Shown: positions 52,539 through 63,472, counted from the first letter of the stretch. The stretch is DNA of 64,000 bases from Embiotoca jacksoni (GCA_022577435.1 JAKOON010000114.1:421001-485000), one strand, 5' to 3'. Notes: generated from the sequence alone by a model not told the origin. A program made the numbers and translations.

Positions 52539-55500
52539 ACACATTCACAATTAGAAACTGTGGACGTGTCCTTTAACACATGAATTCTGATAAAATCCTT
52601 CCTCCAAATCTCCGGAAACCTCCAGCTCATTACATCTTCATCCTGAAGGCTGTGGTTAAAGGGGGCGGGACCTGTCGGTGACGAATCCTTCAGACTGACA
52701 GACAACGTCTCAACATCTGGACTCATCTGGATCCCGTTAGAGATCAGAGCTGGATCCTGTCAGTCAGAACGTCGGGTCGGGTCGGTGGACCCGGTTCTGA
52801 GAGAACAGAACTTTACAACATCGGACAAAACAACACAAGTCAACATCTTTATTTACGAGGAAACCGATGGCTGCTAGCGCCCTCTGCAGGCTGTTGTTGG
52901 AGCTGCTGCTCTAACATACGTTTCTAATAAACGTTAAATGGAATTCAAGTTTACAGAAGCATAAAAATACATTTAAAACTGGAAGGAAGGAGAACGTAAA
53001 ACATTCAGCCACCTGCTGAGTGACTGGTTGCTATGGTTACACCTGCTGAGTGACTGGTTGCTATGGTTACATCTGCTGAGTCACTGGTTGTTATGGTTAC
53101 ACCTGCTGAGTCACTGGTTGCTATGGTTACACCTGCTGAGTGACTGGTTGCTATGACGACTCCTGCCCTTCCAGCGGGGCAGTGAGCTTTCACTGGCAGA
53201 ACCAACAGGCAAACCAGGAGAACAGCTTTGGAAAAATCCCTCCCAAAACAAAAACTACAAGTCCGATGGAAACAATTCTTTCACCGTCTGAAACAGAAGC
53301 TCGTCGTGAACAACTGAAGTGAATTTCATGTACAGTGGGTACGGAAAGTATTCAGACCCCTTTAAATTTTTCACTCTTTATTTCATTGCAGCCATTTGCT
53401 AAAATCAAAAAAGTTCATTTTATTTCTCATTAATGTACACTCAGCACCCCATGTTGACAGAAAAAAACAGAAATGTAGAAATTTGTGCAAATTTATTAAA
53501 AAAGAAAAACTGAAATATCACATGGTCATAAGTATTCAGACCTTTTGCTCAGTATTGAGTAGAAGCACCCTTTTGAGCTCGTACAGCCATGAGTCTTCTT
53601 GGGAATGATGCAACAAGCTTTTCACACCTGGATTTGGGGATCCTCTGCCATTCTTCCTTGCAGATCCTCTCCAGTTCCGTCAGGTTGGATGGTGAACGTT
53701 GGTGGACAGCCATTTTCAGGTCTCTCCAGAGATGCTCAATTGGGTTTAGGTCAGGGCTCTGGCTGGGCCAGTCAAGAATGGTCACAGAGTTGTCCCGAAG
53801 CCACTCCTTTGTTATTTTAGCTGTGTGCTTCGGGTCATTGTCTTGTTGGAAGGTGAACCTTCGGCCCAGTCTGAGGTCCAGAGCACTCTGGAAGAGGTTT
53901 TCTTCCAGGATATCTCTGTACTTGGCCGCATTCATCTTTCCTTCAATTGCAACCAGTCGTCCTGTCCCTGCAGCTGAAAAACACCCCCATAGCATGATGC
54001 TGCCACCACCATGTTTCACTGTTGGGATTGTATTGGGCAGGTGATGAGCAGTGCCTGGTTTTCTCCACACATACCGCTTAGAATTAACGCCAAAAAGTTC
54101 AATCTTGGTCTCATCAGACCAGAGAATCTTATTTCTCATAGTCTGGGAGTCCTTCATGTGTTTTTTGGCAAACTCTATGCGGGCTTTCATATGTCTTGCA
54201 CTGAGGAGAGGCTTCCGTCGGGCCACTCTGCCATAAAGCCCCGACTGGTGGAGGGCTGCAGTGATAGTTGACTTTGTGGAACTTTCTCCCATCTCCCTAC
54301 TGCATCTCTGGAGCTCAGCCACAGTGATCTTTGGGTTCTTCTTTACCTCTCTCACCAAGGCTCTTCTCCCACGATTGCTCAGTTTGGCTGGACGGCCGGG
54401 TCTAGGAAGAGTTCTGGTCGTCCCAAACTTCTTCCATTTAAGGATTATGGAGGCCACTGTGCTCTTAGGAACCTTGAGTGCTGCAGACATTATTTTGTAA
54501 CCTCGGCCAGATCTGTGCCTTGCCACAATTCTGTCTCTGAGCTCCTTGGACAGTTCCTTCGACCTCATGATTCTCATTTGCTCTGACATGCACTGTGAGC
54601 TGTAAGGTCTTATATAGACAGGTGTGTGCCTTTCCTAATCAAGTCCAATCAGTTTAATTAAACACAGCTGGACTCCAATGAAGGAGTAGAACCATCTCAA
54701 GGAGGATCAGAAGAAATGGACAGCATGTGAGTTAAATATGAGTGTCACAGCAAAGGGTCTGAATACTTATGACCATGTGATATTTCAGTTTTTCTTTTTT
54801 AATAAATTTGCACAAATTTCTACATTTCTGTTTTTTTCTGTCAAGATTGGGTGCTGAGTGTACATTAATGAGAAATAAAATGAACGTTTTTGATTTTAGC
54901 AAATGGCTGCAATGAAACAAAGAGTGAAAAATGTAAAGGGGTCTGAATACTTTCCGTACCCACTGTACCTGCTGTGTATTATACAGGTGTGGTCGCAGGT
55001 TAGAGACACCCTCCATTTTGGTTTTGAGCAGCAGTTTCAGAGCTCACATATAATGGGAGTCTATTGGCCGTCAGGAACCTCCAGGATTCCTGTGAGTCTG
55101 AGTCTCATCCAGCCGGCTGCATGTCGTCCTCGCTCTGAAACCGTCTGCTCGCTAACGTCCAGTAACGACGTCTTCCTAATGAACGTCCAGTCGGTCCGAC
55201 AGATTTACGACTCGGATCTGCAGCTCTGAGCAGGAAGCTCGTCTGCCGCGCTCCGCTCACACTCAGACACTTCAGTCCTCCTGTCATGTTGCTATGGCGA
55301 CCATTTCTAACCTATGTCTTCAGACGATGCGTTCAGGGTCTCTTGGTGTTGCTCTGACTCTGTGTTCTTTTGAAGGGCGGACCGGGACTGGCTGGGAACC
55401 CGGGGACGGCCGGACGCCGCGGCGCCATTGGACAGAAAGTGTGTGACATCATTTCATCGCATTTGTGATTCAGCAAACATGATAAACGTGATAAACGTGA

Positions 55501-58500
55501 TAAACATAAATAATAAAACACAGAAACCAATTAATAACTCAGGAAAACCAATTGATAAACCCAGAAGGACCAGATTAAAGAACCCAACTAATAAATGAAG
55601 AGAACCGATTAATTAAACAATTAATAAACAGTGGGAATAGATCAGGTCCAAAGGAACCAATTATTAAATTGAGGAAACGGATTAATAAACCAGAGGAAGG
55701 GAATTATGATAACCAACGAACCAGATTTTTAAACAGAGGGAACCAATGAATAAATCGAGGGAGCTGATTAATAAACCAATTAATAAACCAGCAGAAAGTT
55801 TCAATAAACCAAAGAACAAAATATTAAACAGACCAAAAAAAATTCCATCTTTTTCTGACGTTATTAATTCATTATCGATTATCTGCCCTTCAGTCATAAA
55901 TGTGTTTTAATCTCTGGCAGGATCCTGATTGTGTTTGACAGAAATAAAAGCTCCGTATTGTTGTTGTTATTATTATTGTTGATGTGGTCGCTGTTATTAT
56001 TGTTGTTGACGTTGTTGTTGTTGATGAAGGGCCAGCCCGGAGAGCCTGGTGATAAAGGAGCTGCAGGTCCGCTGGGAGTTCGAGGGATGCCGGTGAGTCG
56101 GTTTTAGGTTAGGTCAGGTTAGGTTAGGTTAGTTTAGGTTAGTTTATTAATCCCCGAGGGGACATTTTTTTGCTACAGCAGCATACAGAAGCAATGAATG
56201 AGGGAATGATCTCCTGTATCTGGAATGATCTCCTGTATCTGGAATGATCTCCTGTATCTGTCCTTGTGACAGCAGCTGGATGAGTCTTTTGGAGAACGTC
56301 CTCCTCTGTCCCTGCAGCAGGTGGAGAGGGTGGTCAGGATTATCCAATATGGATAATAGTTTGTTCAGCATCCTCCTCTCCACCACCTTTTTCAGACTAT
56401 CCAGATTGTCCAGATTCTCTGTGTCGGTACTCTGAGATGTTCAGGGTCCATCTGACTGCGGGTTCTGTTGGGTTCTGTTTCAGGGTCAGGACGGCCGGGA
56501 CGGGTCCGGATCTCCAGGACCCAATGGTGTGAAGGTAAAGCAGACGTTGTAACGAAGAATCTTCTACTTTAATAGTTTTACATTCATGAAACGTTCTCCA
56601 TGACGATGACCTCTTCTGTCTCCGTACAGGGAGATGCTGGTTTCCCTGGTTACCCCGGGTTACCGGTGAGTGCCGACACGGCAGGAAGACGAGGTGGTAA
56701 ACTGAGTCTTTACTCTGAAATTATACTGTCAGTGATCCAAGAAATGAAGCCAGAGACAGGAAACGTGTTGATGAATGAAGACGTGTTGATGAAGACGTGT
56801 TGATGGATGAAGACGTGTTGATGAAGACGTGTTGATGAATGAAGACGTGTTGATGGATGAAGATGTGTTAATGAAGACGTGTTGATGAAGATGTGTTGGT
56901 GGATGAAGACGTGTTGATGGATGAAGACGTGTTGAGTTTCAGATGATGAATGAATGTGTCTCTGCAGGGTGAAGACGGTCTTCAGGGACCGGCAGGACTT
57001 CCAGGCAGTAAAGGGACCCGAGGCCGCGGGGTGAGAGTCCACCGAGCGACACGCTTTTTAGAACGACGGAGGTTTTTGGTTCATGTGTGATGTTTGTTTG
57101 TTTGTTTGTTTGTTTGTTTGTTTGTTTGTTTGTTTGCAGGGAAACTCGGGCCGGCCGGGAGAGTCGGGAGTGACCGGAGATCCAGGATATCCAGGACACA
57201 AGGTGAGTCCTGCAGCTGATCCAGATCAGTCTAAAAGGGGACTTTTATAGTGAAGTTTTATTCTGCAGGTTTGGAAACATCTTTAAAATAAAAACAGGTG
57301 TAAAAATATAATTTCAATATTTTTTCTCATCATCTGTAAGAAAGAACATTAAGTTATAAAAAGAAGTCTGTTTGTGATTTCAGCAAAAACTGTCTGGAAA
57401 TTCTTCTTTGAGGTTCATCTGACCTTCATATGAATCCTGAATCTGAAACCAGCTGATGTTTAATGACAGATTACAGGAACAGTTGTGGTGATCAGGACAG
57501 GTGTTGATGTTTATTTTTAATAGTTCGAACATCAGAGTCATCAAAAAATCTCCAGACATTCAGTTTGCCATCCTGTAAGTAAAACAAGCGATCTGAGAAT
57601 CTGTTTGATCAGAAAACATTCATAAATCATCTCCATGTGAAACACATTTTACCCACTGGAGATGTGGTGTTGGAACATGTTCATGGTTCAATGTGTGAAG
57701 AACACGTGAAACACACATATCTGTTAAAATGACAATAATAATAATAATAAATCACAGTTTAGGTAAAAACAAGGAAGAAAAGAAGCAACAAAATACCCAA
57801 AAATATATGAAATGTTTCCAACCAGTTGATCAGTTAAACAGAAAATGAAAAATAAACGAACCTGCAGCTGTTTTTGATGAATAATTGTAAAAATGTTGAA
57901 GTTAAAACATCCAACTGTTCCTGATTCTCTGTCACGTGATGCTGAAATTTATATTTAGTGATTTAAAAAAAAAAACCGGACTAGTCAATAATAATAATAA
58001 AATGTAATAATAATAATACCTTTCCTGTGAACATGTTTTATGTTGCGAACAAAGATCTGCTGACTTCAGCTTTAATTGAATTATTGATCTGTTTCTGTCT
58101 GATCAGAAAAAAGAAGTGAAAACAAGTTCAACGGAAAGTTGAACGTTAGAGATTCTCCTAAAATAAAAAATAAAGTCACATGCTGATGAATGACGTCTCC
58201 TCTTGCAGGGTCCCCGAGGTCCTCCTGGAGATAAAGACATGACAGTAGGTCCCCTCACCTGCCAGGTGTAACGTTGAACCGTGTGAACTGTGTTTACAGC
58301 CGATGTTTTGTGTTGTCAGGAGTGTCAGCTGGTCACCTACATCAGAGATAACTGTGGTACGTTCGCTGCTCCTCCGACCGCTTCACAGAAACAACACAGT
58401 TCAAACATCTCTGATTTCTGTTTTTGTCCGTCTCCCACGCAGCTTGTTCCATCGGTACGTATCTCCATGGTAACAGTCAGGTAACGTCGGCGACGTCAGC

Positions 58501-61500
58501 CGGAGCTCTTTGACGTCGGACGAACAGCTTCATCAGTTTGTATTCTTTAAACGGCGTAAACGTCTAACAGTCACATGTCAACACCTCCACCTAGTCAGGA
58601 TGAATCCTGCTGGCTGTCCGCCGGCGCCACCTTCAGGTTCACTTGTGTGGTTCTCAATTTAAAGGGCTTTAAATGGAATTCAAGTTTACAGAAGCATAAA
58701 AATACATTTAAAACTGGAAGGAAGGAGAACGTAAAACATTCAGACACCTGCTGAGTGACCGGTTGCTATGGTTACACCTGCTGAGTGACTGGTTGCTATG
58801 GTTACACCTGCTGAGTCACTGGTTGCTATGGTTACACCTGCTGAGTCACTGGTTGCTATGGTTACACCTGCTGAGTGACTGGTTGCTATGACGACTCCTG
58901 CCCTTCCAGCGGGGCAGTGAGCTTTCACTGGCAGAACCAACAGGCAAACCAGGAGAACAGCTTTGGAAAAATCCCTCCCAAAACAAAAACTACAAGTCCG
59001 ATGGAAACAATTCTTTCACCGTCTGAAACAGAAGCTCGTCGTGAACAACTGAAGTGAATTTCATGTACCTGCTGTGTATTATACAGGTGTGGTCGCAGGT
59101 TAGAGATACCCTCCATTTTGGTTTTGAGCAGCAGTTTCAGAGCTCACATATAATGGGAGTCTATTGGAGAGTTGTTGGGAGCACTCGGCGCTCGGAGGGG
59201 ATTTCAGCCCAAACCGAGAGTCGTATCACAACGAGAGTCCGACTGGGTGAAAGCCAACAAAAATCCAGACAGTTTGTACATTAAACTGTCTGGATTAAGA
59301 GAAAACGGTGGGCAGGAAACAGGATTAACCACGTTTTATTTAACAATATTTGAGGGGGTCAAAAGTTAGTGTGACATCATGTGTGACATCATGTGTGACA
59401 TCACGTGTGACATCACGCGTGACATCATCACTGACGCTGAACATTCCGTCCAACACACACCCATTATAAAACTAAAGAGTCCCAAAACTTTTACAAAATT
59501 AAACTACGATTTCGTAAAAACCGTAACAGATATCAAAACACAGATTTAGTCGGTAAAAGTTCGAAGCCTCGTGACCCGTTCAGACGTCGAACGATGTTTC
59601 TACTGTAAAGTCTGACAGAGTTGGAGGGCTTCTAAGTTGTCTGGGTTTTCACTCATTGGGGGGATTTTCTATTCATTTCAGTGGGAGATTTCTTTTAAAT
59701 CTTTTCACAAATTTTTTAACATCATAAAACAAAATCAACCAAACGTCTCAACACTTTATTCCCAATGGAGACACGTTTTAATGATTGTGTAAATATCACA
59801 GCAGCTGGAGGTGTTTTTTAAAATGTCCGGTTCATCAAATTCCCATTAAATGTATCCTGATACGAGACAAACTGGGCAGGTTGGTGTTTGGACTTTTGAG
59901 ATGCTGGAGTGAAGCCGCCTCTTTCCTTTTCTTTTTTTCACTGCTCTGCTGTTCTTCTTCGTTGGTTTTCAGATCGATCCCTGTGCCCCGCCCTCCCCAC
60001 CGAGCTCGTCTTCGGCCTGGACATGTCGGAGGACGTGACCTCGGACGCCTTCGAGACGCAGCGCTCCGCCCTCCTCTCCCTGCTGGACGACGTCAGCGTC
60101 GCCGAGAGCAACTGTCCGACCGGCGCCCGCGTCGCCGTGGTGGCGTACAGCGCCTACACCAAGTACCTGATCCGCTTCCAGGACTACCGCCGCAAGAACC
60201 AGCTGATCGAGGCCGTGAAGAACATCGCCCTGGAGAGGACGTCCAACCGGCGCCACCTGGGGGCCGCCATGCGCTTCGTGGGCCAGAACGTCTTCAAACG
60301 CGTCCGATCGGGAGTGCTGATCAGGAAGGTGGCGGTCTTCTTCTCCAACGGGCCTTCGCAGGACGTCGACGACATCGTGACCGCCATGATGGAGTACCGG
60401 GGCCTCGACATCGTCCCGGCGGTCGTGTCTCTGAGGAACGCTCCCGCTGTCAGCCGGGCGATGGAGGTAGGTGTGATTCGTCAGCAGTCCGTGAACTTAG
60501 ACTCCGCCCCCAGGGAGTGATCGTTCTCCACAAACGGTCTCAGCTCAGATTTGGTGTCATGTTGGACGTGATTCATTAAAAAAAACAACCGTTGGGGAGA
60601 GCAGAGTGTCCCGGTCGGGACTTTTCTTCCCGCTCTTTGCAGACGATGTGATCGTTTACTTCTCTGCTGGAAACAGGATGAGTTGAGCTGCAGCTCCTTC
60701 CTCTTTAAAAGAGCCAGTTAAAGCTGATCAGGTTCCTCCGGAGGTTCCTCCGGAGGTTTCTCTGGAGGATCCTCCTGGAGGATGGTTTCGCAGACTGTAT
60801 TTACAACTGTTCGTTGTCTCCAGGTTGGAAAAGTGAAGCCGATGTAGAAGAGCCTAAAGGTGCAGTACCACTAATGGCCACGAATGCTGCCTCCAATAGA
60901 CTCCCATTAAAAAAACATCAACTTCTCTCCTGAAATCAGTCTGTTTATAAAAGAGTTCGTAGCTTCAGGTCTGTAAAATGGTTCCGATCCAGAAGTGTCT
61001 TCAGCTGCAATACCAGCGAGTGCCACTAGAGGTCGGCTCCAAAAAGCCTCCGGCTCCATAGACTCCCATTCAACTTCTCTCATCAAATCCAAAGTGAATA
61101 AAATGTGTCCATCAGTTATCTCGGTGTTGTTAGCTAAAGTCACTCCTTCTTCTTAGTTTTCTGGAGGTCCATCTGAAAATAATCCCTCATTCATTAGAAA
61201 AGAAGATTCAAGAAGACCTGTTTTTGGGGGCGTGTCTGTTTGATTGACAGGTCTGTGGTGCAGTCAGGTTACAGATATCGGTGGGCGGGACGTAGTATCG
61301 TCAGGTTTCCGATCAGATTGGTCAGATCCACTGTCTCCTGTCAGGTGGACGACTCGGGCCGCTCCGTCTTCACGGTTCTGGGGAGGCAGCCGGACTGGGC
61401 CGAGGACCTCCGGAGGATCAAGAACTGTGCGATCTGTTACGGTGAGCGCCATGAGGAGTGTTCTGTCCTCAGTGATGTCCAGCAGACAGAAGGACACCGG

Positions 61501-62653
61501 TCTTTGGTTATAAACCTCCACCTAACACCTCTGCTTCCTGTTGCTCCTTCAGACCCCTGCAGGCCGTCCCAGGACTGCTCCTTCATCCAGGAGCCGCTGC
61601 AGCCTCAGCAGGCCGAGGTGGACCTGGTGATGGTTCTGGACGGCTCCAGGGAGATGTGGGCCGACGAGTACGCCGGCGCTCAGCGGCTGCTGGGCTCCGT
61701 GGTGGAGCAGCTGGTCGTGAGCCCTCAGCCCCGCCGGGCCGACAACCGGGCCCGGGTGGCCGTGGTCCAGCAGGGCTCCGCCCAGACCGCCAAGATGGAG
61801 TTCGACCTGCAGACCTACCAGAACCGGCAGCGGATGAAGACGCACCTGACGAAGAACATGCAGCAGCAGAGCGGCCCCTCGGCGCTGGGACAGACGCTGG
61901 ACTTCACCCTGAAGGAGGTTCTGCTGAAGGCGGGTCAGCCGCGCAGGAGGAGGGCGCTGCTGACCGTGGTGGCCGCCCAGACCGCCTGGCACGACCGAGC
62001 CAAGCTGCACTACATCTCCCAGAAGGCCAAGTGTGAGGGGGTGGCGCTGTTCGTGGTGACGGTCGGCGACCGCTACAACCGGACGCAGGTGGAGGAGCTG
62101 GCCAGTCCGCCGGTGGAGCAGCACCTGATCCACTTCAGCCGGCTGAAGGCTGACGAGCAGCGCTACGCCCAGCGCTTCTTCAGGGTCTTCCTGTCAGCCC
62201 TTCAAAGTAAGAGCGCGACTGTCTCTGCAGGAGGACGTCAGGTGTCAGAACTTTAATGGTTTACTTGAGTAAACTTCACGTTGTGATTCTTTCAGAGGGA
62301 ATCCACTCGTATCCTCCGTCCTCGATCAGACGGACCTGCAACGAGCTGAGCAGACAAGATGGAGGACAAACATCCATCAGAGGGTAACTCACCGTCCACG
62401 CACATCACCAAGCTTCAACATGTTTCTGATCATTAATAAAACGGGTCTGTGGGTCCAGTCAGGGCTCGGCTCAGCTGGAGGTGGAGGTCGAAGAGGAGGA
62501 GGAGGAGGAGGAGGAGGAAGAAGAGGGGGTGTTTCTGGAGCAGACGGGGGGACAGATTCAGACCGGACAGCTGGACATCATCGAGAGTCTGACCAGAGGA
62601 GACGGACAGAGATTCATCTCAGGAGACCTGGTTAACGGTAACACACACACACA

Positions 62654-62702
<49 letters not shown>

Positions 62703-63466
62703 GCGGATGGATGATCCAGAACTCTGATCTGAAGGGAGAAGAGTTCCCTCTGATCATCATCATCATCATCATCATCACAAACTAAAACAGCTTGTCATCA
62801 TTTGTCTTCTCTGTCCTGCATTTTCCACGTTTCACGTTTCTGTCGCACGTCGCACAGAGATGATGTCATCAACTGTGTCCTCCCTGCTGAGCTCCACCAG
62901 CAGCCTCCTCATCCTCAGGTGGAGCTCCTCGTGGAGCTGCAGGAGGAGGCCTCCTCCTGTCAGCGTGTAGTAAACGTGTGCTCTGCTTGCAGCCGTCTGC
63001 GAGCTGGACTCTGATTCTGGCGTCCCGTGTGGCGACGTTGTCCAACGATGGTTCTTTGACTCAAACATGGCTGCATGCTCTCCCTTCTGGTTCGGCGGCT
63101 GCGGCGGAAACGCCAACCGCTTTAACACGGAGCACCAATGTTTGCAGACGTGTAGCTCGCAGCGTAAGTCCTGACTGACGGATGGAACTTCCTCTCACAC
63201 CTCCAACACCTCAACAGTCTGAGCAGAGTTCTCCTGCTTCTGGTTCTGGTTTTGGTTCCGGTTCTGCAGCCTGAACTTTCTGCACGTAGATCAGATGACG
63301 AGCTCTGAGCTGATCCAGCTGTTTCCTCTCCTGCACATCTGCACACGTCTTCTCACCTCTCTGTTTCCACCTGTTCATCCGTTCAATGAACGCACACTCG
63401 TGTGATGATGTAACATGTCGTCTCCCACAGATCCAAACATCGTGCTGAAGACGCAGCAAGCCAGAG
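33300..63466 (+). CDS. col6a4: Collagen alpha-4(VI)-like chain, copy 2 (3' end outside window)
   Basis: Exons placed: 33300-33372 (signal), 37476-38060, 38810-39409, 40824-41435, 41738-42280, 42704-43255, 43854-44432, 44959-45519, 45604-45962, 47210-47291, 47373-47518, 48278-48370, eighteen helix exons 49464-58244, 58320-58356, 58443-58454, 59973-60466, 61345-61441, 61553-62206, 62296-62383, 62459-62637, 62993-63163 and 63431-63466. Phases agree throughout and no exon shows a frameshift or stop. It encodes a signal peptide, seven whole VWA domains plus the split one, the type VI-length helix, C1, C2, poly-Glu linker and first Kunitz. The second Kunitz exon should follow the array that runs off the right edge. 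The 3' half is nearly identical to copy 1, while the VWA exons are diverged. Confidence 0.9.
33450..37405. repeat. Giant 17-bp minisatellite in copy 2 intron 1
   Basis: About 230 units of GGTCAGATGGGACACAA and one- or two-base variants (ACATCA, ACATAATG, AGAAGGGACATCGG). A higher-order period of 1,700 bp, exactly 100 units, is visible: 34399-34698 repeats almost unchanged at 36099-36398. All plus-strand frames lack stops for long runs (17-residue period QGQMGHKVRWDTRSDGT). These are not genes. Confidence 0.96.
37476..38060 (+). CDS. col6a4: Copy 2 VWA exon 1
   Basis: A whole VWA domain beginning ECQDATEGDIVFLVDGSS. The MIDAS motif reads DGSSR (last Ser lost) and ITDG reads ISTGD, so metal binding is doubtful. 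Acceptor TCCTCTCCTGTCCAG at 37475. No counterpart of this exon lies inside the window for copy 1. Confidence 0.88.
38810..39409 (+). CDS. col6a4: Copy 2 VWA exon 2
   Basis: A diverged VWA domain beginning ALTSRFTDVFFLVDSN. MIDAS reads DSNTV (both Ser lost), and ITDG is replaced by VSGEIS. It retains YRVGLAQYSQDVKVEFLL and GRAELGTKQMLVIV. No visible counterpart in copy 1. Confidence 0.85.
39510..39760. repeat. Dispersed repeat family B copy
   Basis: CCAACAGACTCCCATTGAAA and the following TTCTGAAATACAAAGTTGG match 1760-1830. Diverged; intronic. Confidence 0.5.
40165..40580 (-). repeat. Family A repeat, full-length, reversed
   Basis: Reverse complement of 19970-20365, including GGCCTGTCAATCAAACAGAC and the GAAGTTGAATGGGAGTCTAT core. 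Lies in the intron before VWA exon 3. This copy lets the ends of the element be read: both copies stop near GATCCAC. Confidence 0.85.
40824..41435 (+). CDS. col6a4: Copy 2 VWA exon 3, MIDAS Asp deleted
   Basis: A whole VWA domain beginning DCRGANVADVVFIVESGS. Relative to copy 1 exon A (FIVDESGS) one codon is missing, exactly the first MIDAS Asp. VVITDGRS remains and the frame is open. Phases 1 and 1; donor GTTTGA is weaker than usual. Confidence 0.88.
41738..42280 (+). CDS. col6a4: Copy 2 VWA exon 4
   Basis: A whole VWA domain beginning ACKHQDEADIFFLIDDSGS. MIDAS is intact (DDSGS, GGGTNTG, VITDGKS). Pairs with copy 1 exon B. Confidence 0.9.
42704..43255 (+). CDS. col6a4: Copy 2 VWA exon 5
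   Basis: A whole VWA domain beginning ACEDVPSDIFFLTASSES. MIDAS reads ASSES, so the Asp is lost, and the GGGT loop reads MNQGTRS. LITDGN is kept. Pairs with copy 1 exon C, in which these sites are intact. Confidence 0.9.
43854..44432 (+). CDS. col6a4: Copy 2 VWA exon 6
   Basis: A whole VWA domain beginning DCEKIDKADIIFLVDGSKS. MIDAS is intact (DGSKS, SITNTG, VITDGDA). Pairs with copy 1 exon D. Confidence 0.9.
44959..45519 (+). CDS. col6a4: Copy 2 VWA exon 7
   Basis: A whole VWA domain beginning ACDRTDLVFLLDQSSN. The MIDAS last Ser is Asn, and ITDG reads ITRG. Pairs with copy 1 exon E, where both are intact. Donor A/GTAAGT. Confidence 0.9.
45604..47518 (+). CDS. col6a4: Copy 2 split VWA domain next to the helix (N1)
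   Basis: Exons 45604-45962, 47210-47291 and 47373-47518. The first (KDCSIDIAVGFDITERSG to STASVK) is a diverged paralogue of copy 1. The other two match copy 1 exactly in protein. The near-identical segment starts in the intron between them at about 46794. Confidence 0.85.
46428..46562. repeat. 17-bp tandem repeat, GATGAACAAAGAYATCT
   Basis: About eight units in the copy 2 intron, left of the near-identical segment. Not present in copy 1. Confidence 0.92.
48278..58244 (+). CDS. col6a4: Copy 2 Cys-rich junction and Gly-X-Y triple helix
   Basis: Exon 48278-48370, then 49464-49517, 49849-49920, 50014-50040, 50130-50174, 50583-50636, 51056-51118, 51283-51348, 51507-51560, 51703-51738, 51814-51876, 52307-52369, 55376-55438, 56030-56092, 56484-56534, 56630-56665, 56968-57030, 57140-57202 and 58209-58244. 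Same exon sizes as copy 1, and I see only synonymous changes in these exons. The two RGD motifs, the GCSG cysteine and the two small helix breaks are kept. The Tc1 element lies in the intron between 52369 and 55376. Confidence 0.93.
49266..49422. repeat. 24-bp minisatellite, copy 2
   Basis: One unit fewer than the array at 8796-8976. Confidence 0.92.
51907..52215 (+). repeat. Family A repeat, copy 2
   Basis: Same intronic copy as 11461-11775, with one visible base change (GTTCATAG for GTTCGTAG). Confidence 0.85.
53333..54965 (-). mobile_element. Tc1/mariner transposon, complete
   Basis: 1,633 bp flanked by the TA target duplication (53331-53332 and 54966-54967). Copy 1 shows the empty site near 12940. 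Terminal inverted repeats of about 217 bp (53333-53549 and 54749-54965) begin CAGTGGGTACGGAAAGTATT and differ at only a few bases. Within each, AAGTATTCAGACC occurs both at the outer and inner end, the IR/DR layout of Sleeping Beauty-like fish Tc1 elements. It contains one intact transposase. All signs point to a recent insertion, after the two collagen halves became alike. Confidence 0.96.
53549..54589 (-). CDS. Tc1-family transposase, intact
   Basis: 346 residues without stop or frameshift, close to the usual length of about 340. Two N-terminal helix-turn-helix regions (about residues 10-115) are joined by a GRPAK AT-hook-like stretch (65-69). The catalytic triad is Asp159 (WSDETKIELFG), Asp250 (FQQDNDPKH) and Glu285 (SPDLNPIEHLW), with 34 residues between the last two (DD34E). 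The Gly-rich loop KHGGGSIMLWGCFS is present. The protein would cut and paste the surrounding element at TA. All key residues are present, so it may be active. The stop overlaps the inner end of one terminal repeat. Confidence 0.95.
   Translation of the reverse strand: MSEQMRIMRSKELSKELRDRIVARHRSGRGYKIMSAALKVPKSTVASIILKWKKFGTTRTLPRPGRPAKLSNRGRRALVREVKKNPKITVAELQRCSREMGESSTKSTITAALHQSGLYGRVARRKPLLSARHMKARIEFAKKHMKDSQTMRNKILWSDETKIELFGVNSKRYVWRKPGTAHHLPNTIPTVKHGGGSIMLWGCFSAAGTGRLVAIEGKMNAAKYRDILEENLFQSALDLRLGRRFTFQQDNDPKHTAKITKEWLRDNSVTILDWPSQSPDLNPIEHLWRDLKMAVHQRSPSNLTELERICKEEWQRIPKSRCEKLVASFPRRLMAVRAQKGASTQY
56206..56260. repeat. 19-bp minisatellite, copy 2 (short allele)
   Basis: Three units of GGAATGATCTCCTGTATCT, against about ten at 14156-14342. 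Confidence 0.9.
56760..56935. repeat. GAAGACGTGTTGATG minisatellite, copy 2 (short allele)
   Basis: Same array as 14840-15985 but about 966 bp shorter, keeping the first and last units. Confidence 0.95.
58320..58454 (+). CDS. col6a4: Copy 2 helix-to-C1 linker with 12-nt microexon
   Basis: Exon 58320-58356 (ECQLVTYIRDNC) and microexon 58443-58454, with splice sites identical to copy 1. Adds Ala-Cys-Ser-Ile in phase. Confidence 0.65.
58668..59167 (+). repeat. Intragenic repeat C, second copy, in collagen copy 2
   Basis: Matches 17704-18203. Confidence 0.88.
59973..61441 (+). CDS. col6a4: Copy 2 C-terminal VWA domain C1
   Basis: Exons 59973-60466 and 61345-61441, the same protein as in copy 1, with the degenerate MIDAS DMSED. 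Confidence 0.88.
60934..61329 (+). repeat. Family A repeat, copy 2
   Basis: Same position and orientation as 19970-20365, again ending about 15 bases before an exon (61345). Confidence 0.85.
61553..62206 (+). CDS. col6a4: Copy 2 C-terminal VWA domain C2
   Basis: Same domain as 20589-21242 with two replacements: Asp for Gly in SQDCSF and Trp for Arg in REMWADEY. Otherwise identical. Confidence 0.9.
62296..62637 (+). CDS. col6a4: Copy 2 linker with longer poly-Glu tract
   Basis: Exons 62296-62383 and 62459-62637. One GAG codon more than copy 1 in the Glu run. A CA tract (62638-62700) follows the donor. Confidence 0.75.
62993..63163 (+). CDS. col6a4: Copy 2 first Kunitz domain
   Basis: Identical in protein to 22051-22221, with six cysteines and Gly at P1. 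Followed by the small exon 63431-63466 (PNIVLKTQQAR). The second Kunitz exon is beyond the window. Confidence 0.92.
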
Positions 63467-63472
63467 GTAATG

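Larger units (their letters stand above)
52933..55067 (+). repeat. Intragenic repeat C of copy 2, split by Tc1
   Basis: Same element as 12512-13040 but with five minisatellite units instead of six or seven, and interrupted at TTTCATG/TA by the transposon. The sequence resumes with TACCTGCTGTGTATTATAC. Confidence 0.88.

Noticed and set aside
46794..63466. Calling copy 2 a pseudogene
   Set aside because: All exons keep frame and splice sites, including a plausible signal peptide. The MIDAS losses are missense or one in-frame deletion.
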